Translations under genes and position numbers: made by a program
Assembly: GCA_964437595.1 (NCBI GenBank)
Contig: CAYTHO010000016.1
Span: 1-64,000 of the forward strand
Direction of reading: 5' to 3'
DNA from: DSYU01 sp964437595
GTDB taxonomy: Bacteria; Chloroflexota; Anaerolineae; Anaerolineales; Anaerolineaceae
Length of the DNA: 64,000 bases
Shown: positions 26,041 to 35,221 of the stretch, one piece after another
Layout: the number at the start of each line of letters is the position of its first letter
How positions within the stretch are numbered: the first letter of the stretch is position 1
Notes under the pieces: generated by a model
Databases searched by the model: none
Told to the model about the DNA's origin: nothing
Seen by the model: only the letters and a program-made list of their open reading frames with translations

Positions 26041-26311
26041 CCAGAACTAGACACACTCCCTATCTATTGTTTGTAGACAGTCGAGCAACTTCTTGCCCGG
26101 CGCTTACTTATTACTGTCATCTTTGCCCTTAACCTACGATTCATCAAACTACGTGGAAGTGTAAAAACACCCTTTTGTTGTACAATGGTTTCATCATCGG
26201 TGGATATAGCCGCTTCCCAAGAAATTCAAATTGGGTGAATGGGCCTTAATCCCAAAATGTTTGGCTAGTTACTGTGTTGGGCATGCGGCTTCAACAGAAT
26301 GAGGTGGAAAA

Positions 26312-26875
26312 ATGCAAATCCTCACCCTATGTGGAAGTCCGAGAAGAAGAGGAAATACATCCACAGTATTATCGGCTTTTGAGGGGTTGGCAAGTCAAAA
26401 TCACGCTGTTGAGCGCGTCGATATTGTTGCCCACAACATTAAAGGATGTATTGGTTGCGACAATTGCCAGAAAGATATTTCCAACCCGGCATGTATTCAA
26501 AAAGATGATATGAAAAATCTACTTCAAAAGATTATCGCGTCCGATCTAGTGATTTATGCGGCGCCCGTTTATGTATGGGATTTTCCCGCTCAAATGAAAG
26601 CAGTAATTGATCGGCACTATTGCCTCTTGAAATGGAAGAGCGGAAAAAACATATCTCTTGTCGAGAATAAAAAAACGATGTTGTTGGCTACCTGCGGGGG
26701 AGACGCAGAAAATAATGCTGATTTAATCCGGCAGATATTTGAAAGGGAAATGAAGTATTTGCATTGCCAGATTGTTGGGGAATTTGTCGTTCCCGATTGT
26801 ACCTTACCATCGAATTTAGGTGCAATAAAGGATGAAATGGCGGCTAAGATGAACGGCTCTGTCTTAAGTACATAA
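26312..26875 (+). CDS. Flavodoxin-fold NAD(P)H/FMN reductase with a compact cysteine motif
   Basis: 187 residues. LTLCGSPRRRGNTSTVL is the FMN phosphate-binding loop, and YAAPVYVWDFPAQMKAVIDR is the second flavin loop of this family. Between them Cys residues in GCIGCDNCQ and NPAC fit CxxCxxCx8C, the compact motif of iron-sulfur flavoproteins, so a 4Fe-4S cluster is possible. It probably moves electrons from a ferredoxin or NAD(P)H to an unknown acceptor. Codon use is more AT-rich than in its neighbours, consistent with recent transfer. The start follows a GAGGTGGAAAA ribosome binding site. Confidence 0.85.
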   Translation: MQILTLCGSPRRRGNTSTVLSAFEGLASQNHAVERVDIVAHNIKGCIGCDNCQKDISNPACIQKDDMKNLLQKIIASDLVIYAAPVYVWDFPAQMKAVIDRHYCLLKWKSGKNISLVENKKTMLLATCGGDAENNADLIRQIFEREMKYLHCQIVGEFVVPDCTLPSNLGAIKDEMAAKMNGSVLST

Positions 26876-26938
26876 TATAGGCCTCACCTCCTCGATACCT
26901 TCTAAACCACGTTAAAATCCACGAGTTGAGTTCGACAT

Positions 26939-29653
26939 ATGCAAACAACCCACTCACTCATCCTTACCAAACTGCGCCTGCCTTTTACCCGTTCAGAGCT
27001 GGTTACGCGACCATGGCTCCAGGAAAAGATAGCGCAAGGGCTGAGCGGCCCGCTGACACTGATCACTGCGCCGGCTGGGTTTGGCAAGACCACCTTGCTG
27101 GCATCGTATATTGCCGGTTCTGGGATGCCGGTAGCCTGGCTGTCGCTCGATAAAAACGACAATCAGGAAGGACGCTTTCTGAACTACCTGGCGGCGGCTT
27201 TGAATGAGGCTGACCATGCAATTGGAAGCAAAGCTGTCCAACTGTTAGCTTCAGCCCAGCCGGCGCAAGCGGAAGTGGTCCTGACCAGCCTGATTAACGA
27301 CTTGGATCGCACGGACACGGAGATCGTGCTGGTGTTGGACGACTATCATTGCATCAGCAGCCAGGCTGTGCATGATATAGTGAGTTTTTTCCTCGAGCAC
27401 TGTCCGCGCACATTCCATTTGGTGATAGTAACCCGTTCGGATCCCCCGTTACCTCTGGCCCGTTTGCGCGCCCAGGGTCTGATGACGGAGCTTCGCACCG
27501 CCGACCTGCGTTTTTCCAAAACCGAGGCGGCGCAATTTCTGAACGATATCATGGGGTTCCAGCTGGATACAGGATCAATCGCTGTGCTTGAAAATCGCAC
27601 GGAAGGCTGGATCGCCGGTTTGCAAATGGCAGCGCTTTCGTTGCACAATCGTGAAAATGTATCTGAATTCATCGAAGGCTTTTCAGGGACCAATCGTTAC
27701 ATCCTGGATTACCTGTTGGAGGAAGTTCTCACCCGCCAACCGCAAGAAATTCAACGCTTTCTTTTGTACACATCGGTTCTAGAACGTTTGACTGCTCGAC
27801 TGTGTGATTATCTTCTGGAAGTAAATGAAACGGCCAAACCCGGCGGCGATGACACACCTCACTCGGACGTGCCTTCCAACCACCTATCTACGTCTGTTTT
27901 GGCGTACCTGGAACGGGCCAATCTCTTCCTGACGCCCCTGGATGATGAGCGGACCTGGTACCGCTATCATCACCTCTTTACTGACCTGCTGCGCGCCCGG
28001 CTGCACCAGGTCCAACCCAACCTGATCCCTTTGCTACATATCCGTGCTGCCACCTGGCTGAAGCGAGAAGGACATATCGCTGAAGCGATTCACCATCTTT
28101 TCGCTACCGATGAGATGGATCAGGCAGCGGCGCTGATCGAGCATTACGGTCCTGAACGCTGGTCAGAAAGCGATCCTTCGATTTTGCAGATGGCAGACAA
28201 TCTCCCTTATGAGATGGTCCTTGAGCGGCCAAAACTGGCCCTGCACCAGATCTGGCTTCTGATCATCCAGGGGCGAATCGAAAGAGCCTTGCGGTTATTG
28301 AACGACCTGAAGCAAAAACTTACTGCTACAGACCGCGAACCTGAACAGGGCTGGATGCAGACCATCATCACGGTGGCACTGGATTTTCTCTCTCCACCAG
28401 GAAGCACTGCTAGCCCTTTCCCCGATTACCAGCGAGTAGAAGAGATTCCTACCGAAGAACGAATCCTCCGTAGCGCTGCTGATTTTCTCTATGTGATGAC
28501 CCTGGGGAGACAGGGAGAACTGGATCAGGCAGTGGAAATTGCTGTCGAGTGCATCCAGAGGGAAAAGATCCACCCCGGAACGCTGGCGATCCACTCACTG
28601 GCCCCCTTCCTGACCCGGGGTTACCTGATGCAAGGTCGTCTGCATGCAGCTGCCTCCCTGTGTCGCGAAATTCTGGAGCCCTTGGTGAGGGATCCCCGAT
28701 TGATTGATACGACTGGCAGCGTAAAGATCGATCTGGGCGAGGTTTTATGCGAATGGAATTGTCTGGAAGAAGCCGAGCAGTATATTCGAGATGGCCTTCA
28801 GGATAATGAATCCTGGCGCAATATTATGACAGATGGTTTCGGGTTGGTAGCCCTGACTCGCGTTCTTCAGGCGCAAGGAGATTATGCTGAGGCCATGCAG
28901 ACAGCAGAGAAGTTCGAAACCCGTCTGGCAGCGCATTCCTGGCCACGTGAATTCGACGAGGATTTCCACACCCTGAAAGTTCGCGTACAGGTAGCCAGCG
29001 GCGATCGGCAAGCTCCTTCCCAATGGGCCGATCAGCTCGAACTTAGCCAGGATTTTGACCTCCATAAGGAACGTTATCAGATGACCCTGGCGCGCATCCG
29101 CCTGGCGCAAGGCAGATACCATGAAGTGGAAAATTTGCTTACCGGGGAGGCACCCCCGGCCGGGGCTGGCAGCCAGATCACCAGAGAACTGGAATTTCGT
29201 TTGCTTTTAGCTGTCGCAATCGCCAGGCAAGGACGCCTGCCAGAAGCATTTGAACTGATCAAATCTTGTCTCGTGATGGCCGAGCCAGAGGGGTATATCC
29301 GCATCTTTTTAGATATCGGGGAACCGGTTCGGGAATTGCTGGCCGCTTACCTGCAATCAGCTACGCCTGAGCATGCGCTTTACGCTCAGAAAGTGATGGG
29401 TGCGTTTCCACCTACCCATCCAGGAACTTCCCCCCTCTCTCGGTCATTCGGACTGGTCGAACCGCTCACAGAGCGCGAATTGGAAGTGATCCAGCTCCTG
29501 GCGCTGGGCAAAACCAATACGCAGATCGCCCATCAGTTGATCATCGCTTCGGGTACTGTCAAAGCCCACGCGGCCAGCATTTACCGAAAGCTCGACGCCG
29601 CCAACCGGACCGAGGCAGTTGCCCGCGCCCGCGAATTGGGCATCCTCCCTTAA
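26939..29653 (+). CDS. MalT-like LuxR-family ATP-dependent transcriptional activator
   Basis: 904 residues in STAND-ATPase architecture. Walker A is ITAPAGFGKTTLLASYI with Lys50, Walker B-like IVLVLDDYHCI lies near residue 135, a winged-helix and TPR-like superhelix spans ~330-820, and a C-terminal LuxR HTH follows (LTERELEVIQLLALGKTN, SGTVKAHAASIYRKL). MalT-type proteins oligomerise on direct repeats when bound to ATP and inducer. The region directly downstream (29668-29686) has two TAACCC half-sites before the 74-residue small-protein gene, a plausible target. A broken paralogue of its C-terminus lies at 52851-53151 before a related cassette. Confidence 0.92.
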   Translation: MQTTHSLILTKLRLPFTRSELVTRPWLQEKIAQGLSGPLTLITAPAGFGKTTLLASYIAGSGMPVAWLSLDKNDNQEGRFLNYLAAALNEADHAIGSKAVQLLASAQPAQAEVVLTSLINDLDRTDTEIVLVLDDYHCISSQAVHDIVSFFLEHCPRTFHLVIVTRSDPPLPLARLRAQGLMTELRTADLRFSKTEAAQFLNDIMGFQLDTGSIAVLENRTEGWIAGLQMAALSLHNRENVSEFIEGFSGTNRYILDYLLEEVLTRQPQEIQRFLLYTSVLERLTARLCDYLLEVNETAKPGGDDTPHSDVPSNHLSTSVLAYLERANLFLTPLDDERTWYRYHHLFTDLLRARLHQVQPNLIPLLHIRAATWLKREGHIAEAIHHLFATDEMDQAAALIEHYGPERWSESDPSILQMADNLPYEMVLERPKLALHQIWLLIIQGRIERALRLLNDLKQKLTATDREPEQGWMQTIITVALDFLSPPGSTASPFPDYQRVEEIPTEERILRSAADFLYVMTLGRQGELDQAVEIAVECIQREKIHPGTLAIHSLAPFLTRGYLMQGRLHAAASLCREILEPLVRDPRLIDTTGSVKIDLGEVLCEWNCLEEAEQYIRDGLQDNESWRNIMTDGFGLVALTRVLQAQGDYAEAMQTAEKFETRLAAHSWPREFDEDFHTLKVRVQVASGDRQAPSQWADQLELSQDFDLHKERYQMTLARIRLAQGRYHEVENLLTGEAPPAGAGSQITRELEFRLLLAVAIARQGRLPEAFELIKSCLVMAEPEGYIRIFLDIGEPVRELLAAYLQSATPEHALYAQKVMGAFPPTHPGTSPLSRSFGLVEPLTERELEVIQLLALGKTNTQIAHQLIIASGTVKAHAASIYRKLDAANRTEAVARARELGILP

Positions 29654-29667
29654 TCCCCACACATACA

Positions 29668-29686
29668 TAACCCTATAAATAACCCC
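29668..29686 (+). promoter_or_regulatory. Tandem TAACCC(C) direct repeats in a duplicated promoter region
   Basis: TAACCC at 29668-29673 and TAACCCC at 29680-29686 are spaced 12 bases start to start, followed by GGATATCCCATTTGGCGGATGTGGGC. The same order and spacing recur at 53171-53190 ahead of the second cassette. Direct repeats upstream of a TTGGC-type -35 fit the binding mode of MalT-like activators. Function is inferred. Confidence 0.55.
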
Positions 29687-29762
29687 CGGATATCCCATTT
29701 GGCGGATGTGGGCTGCCTGGCCATGCGTTAAGCTATAGGCAGATAGCATCAAGGAGGTTGTC

Positions 29763-29987
29763 GTGCCAGAATACTACGCGATTAAAGTCAAGGGACATCT
29801 GGATCAACGCTGGTCGGATTGGTTCGCAGGCCTGGAACTGAAACACCTGGAAGGCAATGAGACTCTGCTTTCTGGCTTGCTCCCCGACCAGGCCGCTCTT
29901 CATGGCCTGCTAGAGCGCATCCGTGATCTCAATTTGACCTTGGTTTCAGTAACCAGTGATCGCCCCTCCACGAAAAAATCAGAATGA
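29763..29987 (+). CDS. Conserved small protein of 74 residues, unknown function
   Basis: It starts at GTG 29763 with AAGGAGG upstream (29751-29757). The sequence opens PEYYAIKVKGHLDQRWSDWF and contains DQAALHGLLERIRDLNL; there is no signal peptide, TM segment or cysteine. A paralogue with about 60% identity lies at 54244-54483, and both sit between a MalT-like regulator (intact here, remnant there) and redox genes. The predicted beta-alpha pattern could form a small ligand- or partner-binding fold. I do not recognise a named domain. The repeated context suggests an accessory role in flavin-linked redox chemistry, but this is inference. Confidence 0.8.
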   Translation: MPEYYAIKVKGHLDQRWSDWFAGLELKHLEGNETLLSGLLPDQAALHGLLERIRDLNLTLVSVTSDRPSTKKSE

Positions 29988-30003
29988 GAGGATATAGAAC
30001 ACA

Positions 30004-30855
30004 ATGACAAGAAGAATCTTAATCCTTGGCGGAACCGGTTTGTTTGGAAAACCAACCGCCATCCAAGTGAAAGCCGATGGTTTTCAGGTGCGCATCCTGG
30101 CCCGGGATGTCGAGAAGGCCCAAAACATATTTGCAGATGGGTATGAAATTATGCAGGGGGATGTAAGCGATCGCGTCAGCCTCGAGAAAGCTATGACCGG
30201 ATGCGATGGCGTGCATATCAGCATTGGCGGGGCAGTAGATCAGCTCAGCGCAGAGAACGTAGCTGCTGTGGCATCCAAACTTGGTTTGGAACGCATCAGC
30301 TACATTTCCGGTGCTACTGTTGCCGAAAAGAACCGCTGGTTCCCTATGGTGGCCCAAAAACTGGAAGCCGAAAAAGCAATTCGCAATTGCGGAGTAGCCT
30401 ATACTATTTTCTGCCCGACCTGGCCAATGGAACAGCTTGTTCGCTTTACGCAGAATGGAAAACCATCCCTGATCGGCAAACAGCCCCTGCCAGTGCATTT
30501 CTTCGCCGCCCAAGACCTGGGTCGTATGGTCTCCAAATCCTACCAATTGGCAGAAGCCCAAAATAAGCGCTTTTACGTTTACGGCCCAGAAGCGATAACG
30601 CTGAGAACGGCCCTCGAACGCTACTGTGCAGTCTTTCACCCCGAAGTCAAGAAAATAGGAGTCATGCCGATTTGGCTGGTGAAGATGCTGGGGACACTCT
30701 CTGGCAACGAGATGCTCAGCTTTGCTTCAGACCTGATGGGCTATTTTGACAAAACCCCCGAAGTGGGTGATCCTACAGAGGCCAATCGGATCCTCGGGGC
30801 GCCGGCCACCACCCTGGATATCTGGATGGAATCTCTCAAATCGAAAAGAATGTGA
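30004..30855 (+). CDS. NmrA-like NAD(P)-binding atypical short-chain dehydrogenase
   Basis: 283 residues. The Rossmann nucleotide-binding motif is ILILGGTGLFGKPTA at residues 5-19. ISYISGATVAEKNRWFPM replaces the classical YxxxK region, as is common in NmrA-type proteins that sense rather than turn over NAD(P). FCPTWPMEQLV and the C-terminal helical part fit the family. It starts 16 bases after the small-protein gene and is probably co-transcribed with it. Catalytic versus regulatory role cannot be decided from sequence. Confidence 0.85.
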   Translation: MTRRILILGGTGLFGKPTAIQVKADGFQVRILARDVEKAQNIFADGYEIMQGDVSDRVSLEKAMTGCDGVHISIGGAVDQLSAENVAAVASKLGLERISYISGATVAEKNRWFPMVAQKLEAEKAIRNCGVAYTIFCPTWPMEQLVRFTQNGKPSLIGKQPLPVHFFAAQDLGRMVSKSYQLAEAQNKRFYVYGPEAITLRTALERYCAVFHPEVKKIGVMPIWLVKMLGTLSGNEMLSFASDLMGYFDKTPEVGDPTEANRILGAPATTLDIWMESLKSKRM

Positions 30856-30863
30856 GAAAAAGC

Positions 30864-31039
30864 ATGAAGCCTGTCAGCGTTGTTTTTTCGGCGGTGAGCT
30901 GGATTACGGCAAGCTAAAACTCTTGCCCAAGTTATTTGGCAAACGTATCAACCAGGGCCTAGAAGACGACTACCGCAATTGGGACGCAATCCGTGAATGG
31001 GTAGAGATCATTCGTCCCCAACTTGCAAAGGCGCAATAA
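30864..31039 (+). pseudogene. C-terminal remnant of a flavodoxin (HemG-like)
   Basis: ATG 30864 opens KPVSVVF, then at the run TTTTTT (30886-30891) the matching frame shifts by one. In the shifted frame it continues FFGGELDYGKLKLLPKLFG and ends YRNWDAIREWVEIIRPQL, the typical end of flavodoxin/protoporphyrinogen-oxidase-like proteins. The N-terminal FMN-binding two-thirds is missing. It is therefore a deletion remnant with a homopolymer frameshift, placed between the dehydrogenase and the serine hydrolase. Cassettes of this kind may originally have carried a flavodoxin here. Confidence 0.7.
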
Positions 31040-31067
31040 ACGAATTATTCAGAAGAGAGGAAATAAC

Positions 31068-32627
31068 ATGAAAATAAAAAAATACCTTTTTCCAGCGATA
31101 CTTGGCTGCACAATACTGGCGTTACTCCCGCAGATGTTCAACAAACCTGCTCTGGCTAAATCATCTTCGAGCAGTACTTCCTATGATGCCATCGACACCT
31201 ATATTGAAGGACAAATGCATCGCCTGAACATTCCGGGCGTATCGCTTGCTATCGTCGAAGGCGACCAGATCGTACACCTGCGCGGATTTGGCCAGGCCCG
31301 CCCGGGTGGTAAAGCACCGACCCCTCACACAAACTTCATTATTGGCTCTACTACAAAATCATTTACCGCCCTGGCGGTGATGCAGCTCGTCGAAGAAGGA
31401 AAGGTTGATCTGGATTCTCCAGTACAACAATATCTACCCTGGTTCCGCGTAGCTGACCCTCGGGCAAGTCGTTTGATCACTGTACGCCACCTGCTAAACC
31501 AGACCAGCAGTCTACCCCTCATCCCCGCGTGGCAGCAGCTGGCCGATTTCGATAACCGCCCGGATGCTACCGAACGCCAGGCGCGCTCCTTATCGACACT
31601 CCAGCTCACCCGACCGGTCGGCTCGGCATTTGAGTATAGCAACGTGAATTACAACATCCTGGGATTGATCATTGAGGCCGTCAGTGGTGAAACCTACGCC
31701 GCATATATTCAACACCACATCTTTGACCCTTTGGAAATGAAGCACAGCTATATTTCCAAAGACGCAGCCGACCAAGATGGAATGGCAGTGGGCCACCAAT
31801 GCTGGTTCGGCATCCCCGTTGCCGTTCCGGATCTCCCGATCCCGGCAGGGTCATTGCCTTCTGGCCAGCTTGTATCCAACGCGGAAGATATGAGCCGCTA
31901 CCTGATTGCACAGCTTAACAAGGGAAGGTACGCTGGTGTAAAAGTCATCTCCCCTGAGGGTTTAGCCGAGATACATCGCCCAGCGGTGCCGGCCATTAGC
32001 GCGGGTGTTGATATGGGATATTACGGCATGGGCTGGTATATTAAGGAGCAAGATCAGGCCCAAATCATTCACCACACTGGTATGGTTCCCGATTATTACA
32101 CCTATATGGCCCTGCTGCCAGAGCTAAAGAGAGCCGTTGTCATGCTGGTGAATGTCAATTATCTTACCCATGAGATGAGCCTTACCGAGATTGGAGAAGG
32201 TGTGTTAATGATGGTGGCAGGCAAACAGCCGGCGCCTATCCAGTTAGGCGCTATCCCCTGGGTAATACGCAGCCTGCTGCTGATCCCACTAATCCAAATA
32301 ATCAGTGTCATTGCAACCCTGCGGCGTGTACATCACTGGCATCGTGACCCGCAGAGTATTCCAAGCCGGCGGCGGTTGTGGGGATTGCATCTCCTGCTGC
32401 CCACTTTCCTCAACCTGATCCTGACGGCCAGTGGAGTCGCCGTTCTGACCAGCAATGTGCGTGGGTTTTTGCTACTCTTCATGCCTGATCTCGCATGGCT
32501 GGCAATGATCAGCGGCGGCTTCGCCCTGGTGTGGACATTCCTGCGCACCCGCCTGATCATCCGTGCGTATCCTCACATATCCTCATCAACTCTTATGCCT
32601 GGGCACCGTGGCACGACCCCGGATTAG
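31068..32627 (+). CDS. Beta-lactamase-family serine hydrolase with a C-terminal membrane region
   Basis: 519 residues from ATG 31068 (GAGAGG ribosome binding site). An N-terminal signal sequence or anchor (residues 5-27) precedes a class C beta-lactamase/PBP4-like domain. The SxxK motif is seen in GSTTKSFTALAVMQLVEEG, the YxN motif in YSNVNYN, and a late IIHHTGMVPDYY takes the place of the KTG/HxG motif. After ~residue 390 there are three or four TM helices, as in several exported esterases and peptidases. Substrate is unknown: D-amino peptides or esters are the usual options. A second family member lies at 35367-36578. Confidence 0.87.
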   Translation: MKIKKYLFPAILGCTILALLPQMFNKPALAKSSSSSTSYDAIDTYIEGQMHRLNIPGVSLAIVEGDQIVHLRGFGQARPGGKAPTPHTNFIIGSTTKSFTALAVMQLVEEGKVDLDSPVQQYLPWFRVADPRASRLITVRHLLNQTSSLPLIPAWQQLADFDNRPDATERQARSLSTLQLTRPVGSAFEYSNVNYNILGLIIEAVSGETYAAYIQHHIFDPLEMKHSYISKDAADQDGMAVGHQCWFGIPVAVPDLPIPAGSLPSGQLVSNAEDMSRYLIAQLNKGRYAGVKVISPEGLAEIHRPAVPAISAGVDMGYYGMGWYIKEQDQAQIIHHTGMVPDYYTYMALLPELKRAVVMLVNVNYLTHEMSLTEIGEGVLMMVAGKQPAPIQLGAIPWVIRSLLLIPLIQIISVIATLRRVHHWHRDPQSIPSRRRLWGLHLLLPTFLNLILTASGVAVLTSNVRGFLLLFMPDLAWLAMISGGFALVWTFLRTRLIIRAYPHISSSTLMPGHRGTTPD

Positions 32628-32741
32628 TGACGTTGGGTTGATGACGAAACGCTGGTAACCTGGAGGAACGTCTGGCAGAAAGAAGAGAAGTCTTTGTCTT
32701 TGTACGAAACCAACAGTTCTAAGCGTTAGTATCGGTATCAA

Positions 32742-33230
32742 CTACCGATCACCGGCGCGCCGAAACGCTACCATCGCCAGCACCTGCCCTAAAGCACGGA
32801 TCCCCGCTGGGCTGCCATCCAGGCGATAGCCCATAAAGCGAGCCAACTCGCGCAGGGCCATCGGATGGCGGCGGGCATAATCGAGCAATTCTTCTCCTGC
32901 TTGCTCCGGGGGCAGAAAGTCGGCAACCATTTCCCACCGGCACCGCCCGCACTGGACGATTACCCGCGGGTTGGCGCGGATGTTGCGGTACCAGTCGGAC
33001 CCGCTCCCAAAACCCGCCGCGACGAAGAATGTGGTTGTATCCCGGTCATAACGCACCACCTCCAGCACCGTCTGGCGCACCCTTCCGGTCTTGCGTCCGG
33101 TGTGGGACAACAGCAGGAAGCGGGTTCCAAGCAAGCCGCCGAGACCCAGGCGGTAGAGCCAGATCGGCAGGCGAAAGCCCAGGCGGGCCAGCCCGCGTGG
33201 GGGTGTTACATCTTTGATCTTTTCAACCAT
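32742..33230 (-). CDS. Deazaflavin (F420)-dependent nitroreductase family protein
   Basis: 162 residues from ATG 33230, chosen because AGGAG precedes it; an upstream in-frame ATG at 33260 lacks a site. The family hallmarks are LLLSHTGRKTGRVRQTVLEV, the phosphate-contacting block, and FVAAGFGSGSDWYRNIRANP. Members bind F420H2 (some bind FMN or heme) in a split-barrel fold and reduce varied substrates. Last gene of the leftward TetR operon. A small quinone- or xenobiotic-type substrate is possible; no F420 synthesis genes lie in the window. Confidence 0.88.
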   Translation of the reverse strand: MVEKIKDVTPPRGLARLGFRLPIWLYRLGLGGLLGTRFLLLSHTGRKTGRVRQTVLEVVRYDRDTTTFFVAAGFGSGSDWYRNIRANPRVIVQCGRCRWEMVADFLPPEQAGEELLDYARRHPMALRELARFMGYRLDGSPAGIRALGQVLAMVAFRRAGDR

Positions 33231-33354
33231 GCGCGTCTCCTGATCTTGATCATGCCGCAAGCCGGGTGATGACCATCTTCATGAACATTTTCTCAAGATT
33301 GGCCCATTCTGGATCGTCCTGAGGGTGTTGGTTTGCCCCCTGACATTCTTTCAA

Positions 33355-33945
33355 TCAGGCTTGTTTCCTGGGCCAGAAAGCTCCGGTGCGTTTGCAATAT
33401 TCAGCGTAGGCATCGCCATAGCGTAACAGCAGATCCTGCTCCTCGGCGTAACAGAGGAGGATGAAAATCGGAAAGTAAATGAGTGAGAACAGGGTCAAAA
33501 ATGGCGAATGCAGCAGAATAGCAATGACCGGGAACAAGAACACCTCACCCACTGCCTGGGGGTGGCGCAGGCTGGTGTAGATGCCCCCATACATGGTGTG
33601 TTCTTTCTTTGGGACAAGAGCTTCCTCCCCTGCGTCACGCAGGCCAATCAGCATCAAAAGTGTGGCCGGAATGCCAATGAGGACGGCAATGACCAGCGAA
33701 ATTCCCCAGGGCCAGGGGAAACGAACCGGCAGCGGTGCTGGCAGCGGAAAGAAATAATAGAGAACAAAATTGGCGGTGATGACTAACTCGCACACGCCGG
33801 AGGCCAGCCGGTCGTAGTAACACAGCCGGAAGGCATGCGGCCCGATGATTTTCGCTCGCCCGGCGGGGCTGACGCTGCGCACGTAGAAAAACAGGAACAG
33901 CAGCGAAGCAAAGAGCATAACGGCAACGTTGATCCAGGCGATCAT
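33355..33945 (-). CDS. ICMT/PEMT-like integral membrane methyltransferase-type protein
   Basis: 196 residues with five or so TM helices. The C-terminal half contains GGIYTSLRHPQAVGEV and an AEEQDLLLRYGDAYAEYCKR ending, both characteristic of isoprenylcysteine carboxyl methyltransferase-like proteins in which the RHP and EE motifs bind S-adenosylmethionine. Bacterial members act on unknown lipids or small molecules. It lies 35 bases after the Cys-rich membrane protein gene in the TetR operon. Confidence 0.8.
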   Translation of the reverse strand: MIAWINVAVMLFASLLFLFFYVRSVSPAGRAKIIGPHAFRLCYYDRLASGVCELVITANFVLYYFFPLPAPLPVRFPWPWGISLVIAVLIGIPATLLMLIGLRDAGEEALVPKKEHTMYGGIYTSLRHPQAVGEVFLFPVIAILLHSPFLTLFSLIYFPIFILLCYAEEQDLLLRYGDAYAEYCKRTGAFWPRKQA

Positions 33946-33980
33946 ACAAATCTCTCCTTTTGCGAAATCTCACTTTTCCT

Positions 33981-34601
33981 TCAATCCTGATCCGAAGCCA
34001 GCCATGCCTGGCCGACTACGGGATTGCGGGCAAAAAATGCCCGTCGCGTGGCGCGGTCCACCTGGTTGAGGGGGCAGGCAAAATTCATACACCGGGCACA
34101 CATCATGCGTCCCATCAGAACGGCCATTCCCGTCGTCGTGACGGCAAACAGTGCCAGCAGCAACCATTGACTCCCGGCGAGGAGAAATGCCAGTGGATAG
34201 CCGGCGATCGGCAATAACCCGGCAAAGAAGACAATTCGCTCTCCCAACGACATCGGGCCCGGGCGATATTTCCACAACTTGGGCGCGCCATAATTGGCCC
34301 AGCACCGCAGCGATTTGGCTGCCGGTTCCGCGTAATGCGGACAGTGAGAGCACATCACACGGATTTCGATAAAAAGGAAATAACTGAGCGCCAGCCCGAT
34401 CCAGGGCAGCAGCAGCCAGGCATTGATCCGGGCAATCCCGATCCCGCCCACGATAAAAGGCGGAAGAGCGATCCCTAAGAAGCGCAGCAGCTCCCGGCTA
34501 CTGAAGTGACACTGCACGCGGTCATGCAGCGGGCAGCCTGCACAATCGATTGATGAACAGCCTGGCAGCGGCTTGTGGGGATCTAGAAACAGCGGGCTCA
34601 T
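33981..34601 (-). CDS. Cysteine-rich membrane protein, unknown function
   Basis: 206 residues. An N-terminal cluster CSSIDCAGCPLHDRVQC precedes two TM helices, then CSHCPHYA, two further TM helices, and a C-terminal CARCMNFACPLNQVDRATR. The paired CxxC/CxxxC motifs on the hydrophilic ends could bind Fe-S clusters or zinc, hinting at membrane electron transfer. Its ATG overlaps the TetR stop by 4 bases, so the regulator and this protein are translationally coupled. I cannot name the family. Confidence 0.75.
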   Translation of the reverse strand: MSPLFLDPHKPLPGCSSIDCAGCPLHDRVQCHFSSRELLRFLGIALPPFIVGGIGIARINAWLLLPWIGLALSYFLFIEIRVMCSHCPHYAEPAAKSLRCWANYGAPKLWKYRPGPMSLGERIVFFAGLLPIAGYPLAFLLAGSQWLLLALFAVTTTGMAVLMGRMMCARCMNFACPLNQVDRATRRAFFARNPVVGQAWLASDQD

Positions 34602-35200
34602 TGATTTATCTCCAATCCTTTAATGATCAGCGCCATGCTGGTGCGCAGTTGTTCTTCTGGTTCGACCATTTGCGGGGCATAGGCCCACAGCAACAAAGTG
34701 CCTTCCAAGGCCGCTCCAATAGCGATCGTTACTCGCCTGGCATCGCCAGCCACAAACTCCCCATTGTCCATGCCATGCTGAATTATCGGCTCTAAAATCG
34801 ACACAAATCTCTGTAGGTATGCTTGCATTACCCGCTGCACCGTCGTATTGTGAAACGCCAGGGCATAAAACTCATAGATCAATGGAGCAACCGGCTGAAA
34901 ACCCCGCAATTCCTCAATAAAAACATCCAGGAAATGCTCCAGGCAGGCATGCGCCGATCCGCCTTCAACGGACAGGCTTTGCATTTTTCGAAATTCAGCG
35001 CTGAACAGCAAATCGGCGATCGCAGTAATGATCTCTTCTTTGCTTTTGAAATACCAGTACAGCAGGCCTTTGCTGAGACCCGCCTCAGTGGCCACATCAT
35101 CCATACGGGCCTTGGCAAAACCCTGGCGAGCAAAGACCTGGATGGCCGATTCGATGATATGCGCGCGCCTTTCTTCGCTGACATCCGGACGAGGTGACAT
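34598..35200 (-). CDS. TetR/AcrR-family transcriptional repressor
   Basis: 200 residues. The N-terminal HTH (AIQVFARQGFAKARMDDVATEAGLSKGLLYWYFKSKEEI) is canonical, and the C-terminal helical domain is the ligand pocket. It is first in the leftward operon with the Cys-rich, ICMT-like and nitroreductase genes. A perfect inverted repeat 20 bases upstream of its start is a likely autoregulatory operator. The ligand is unknown, possibly a hydrophobic toxin given the neighbours. Confidence 0.93.
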   Translation of the reverse strand: MSPRPDVSEERRAHIIESAIQVFARQGFAKARMDDVATEAGLSKGLLYWYFKSKEEIITAIADLLFSAEFRKMQSLSVEGGSAHACLEHFLDVFIEELRGFQPVAPLIYEFYALAFHNTTVQRVMQAYLQRFVSILEPIIQHGMDNGEFVAGDARRVTIAIGAALEGTLLLWAYAPQMVEPEEQLRTSMALIIKGLEINQ

Positions 35201-35221
35201 AGAATCTCCAGAAATTAATTG

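Larger units (their letters stand above)
25578..26311. other. 734-base AT-rich gene-free region with iterated TCCCGCGAT elements
   Basis: No convincing gene is present; short frames of 75-86 codons lack family features. The region holds a terminator-like hairpin (25888-25915), four copies of a 10-base element around TCCCGCGAT (25809-25818, 25821-25830, reverse 26000-26009, 26031-26040), and a small ACAACA-ATT-TGTTGT inverted repeat at 25932-25946. It separates the glucan locus from genes of lower GC content. Confidence 0.55.

Noticed and set aside
25790..26050. Two overlapping frames of 76-86 codons in the gene desert
   Set aside because: They span the terminator hairpin and the iterated repeats, and have no coherent protein features.
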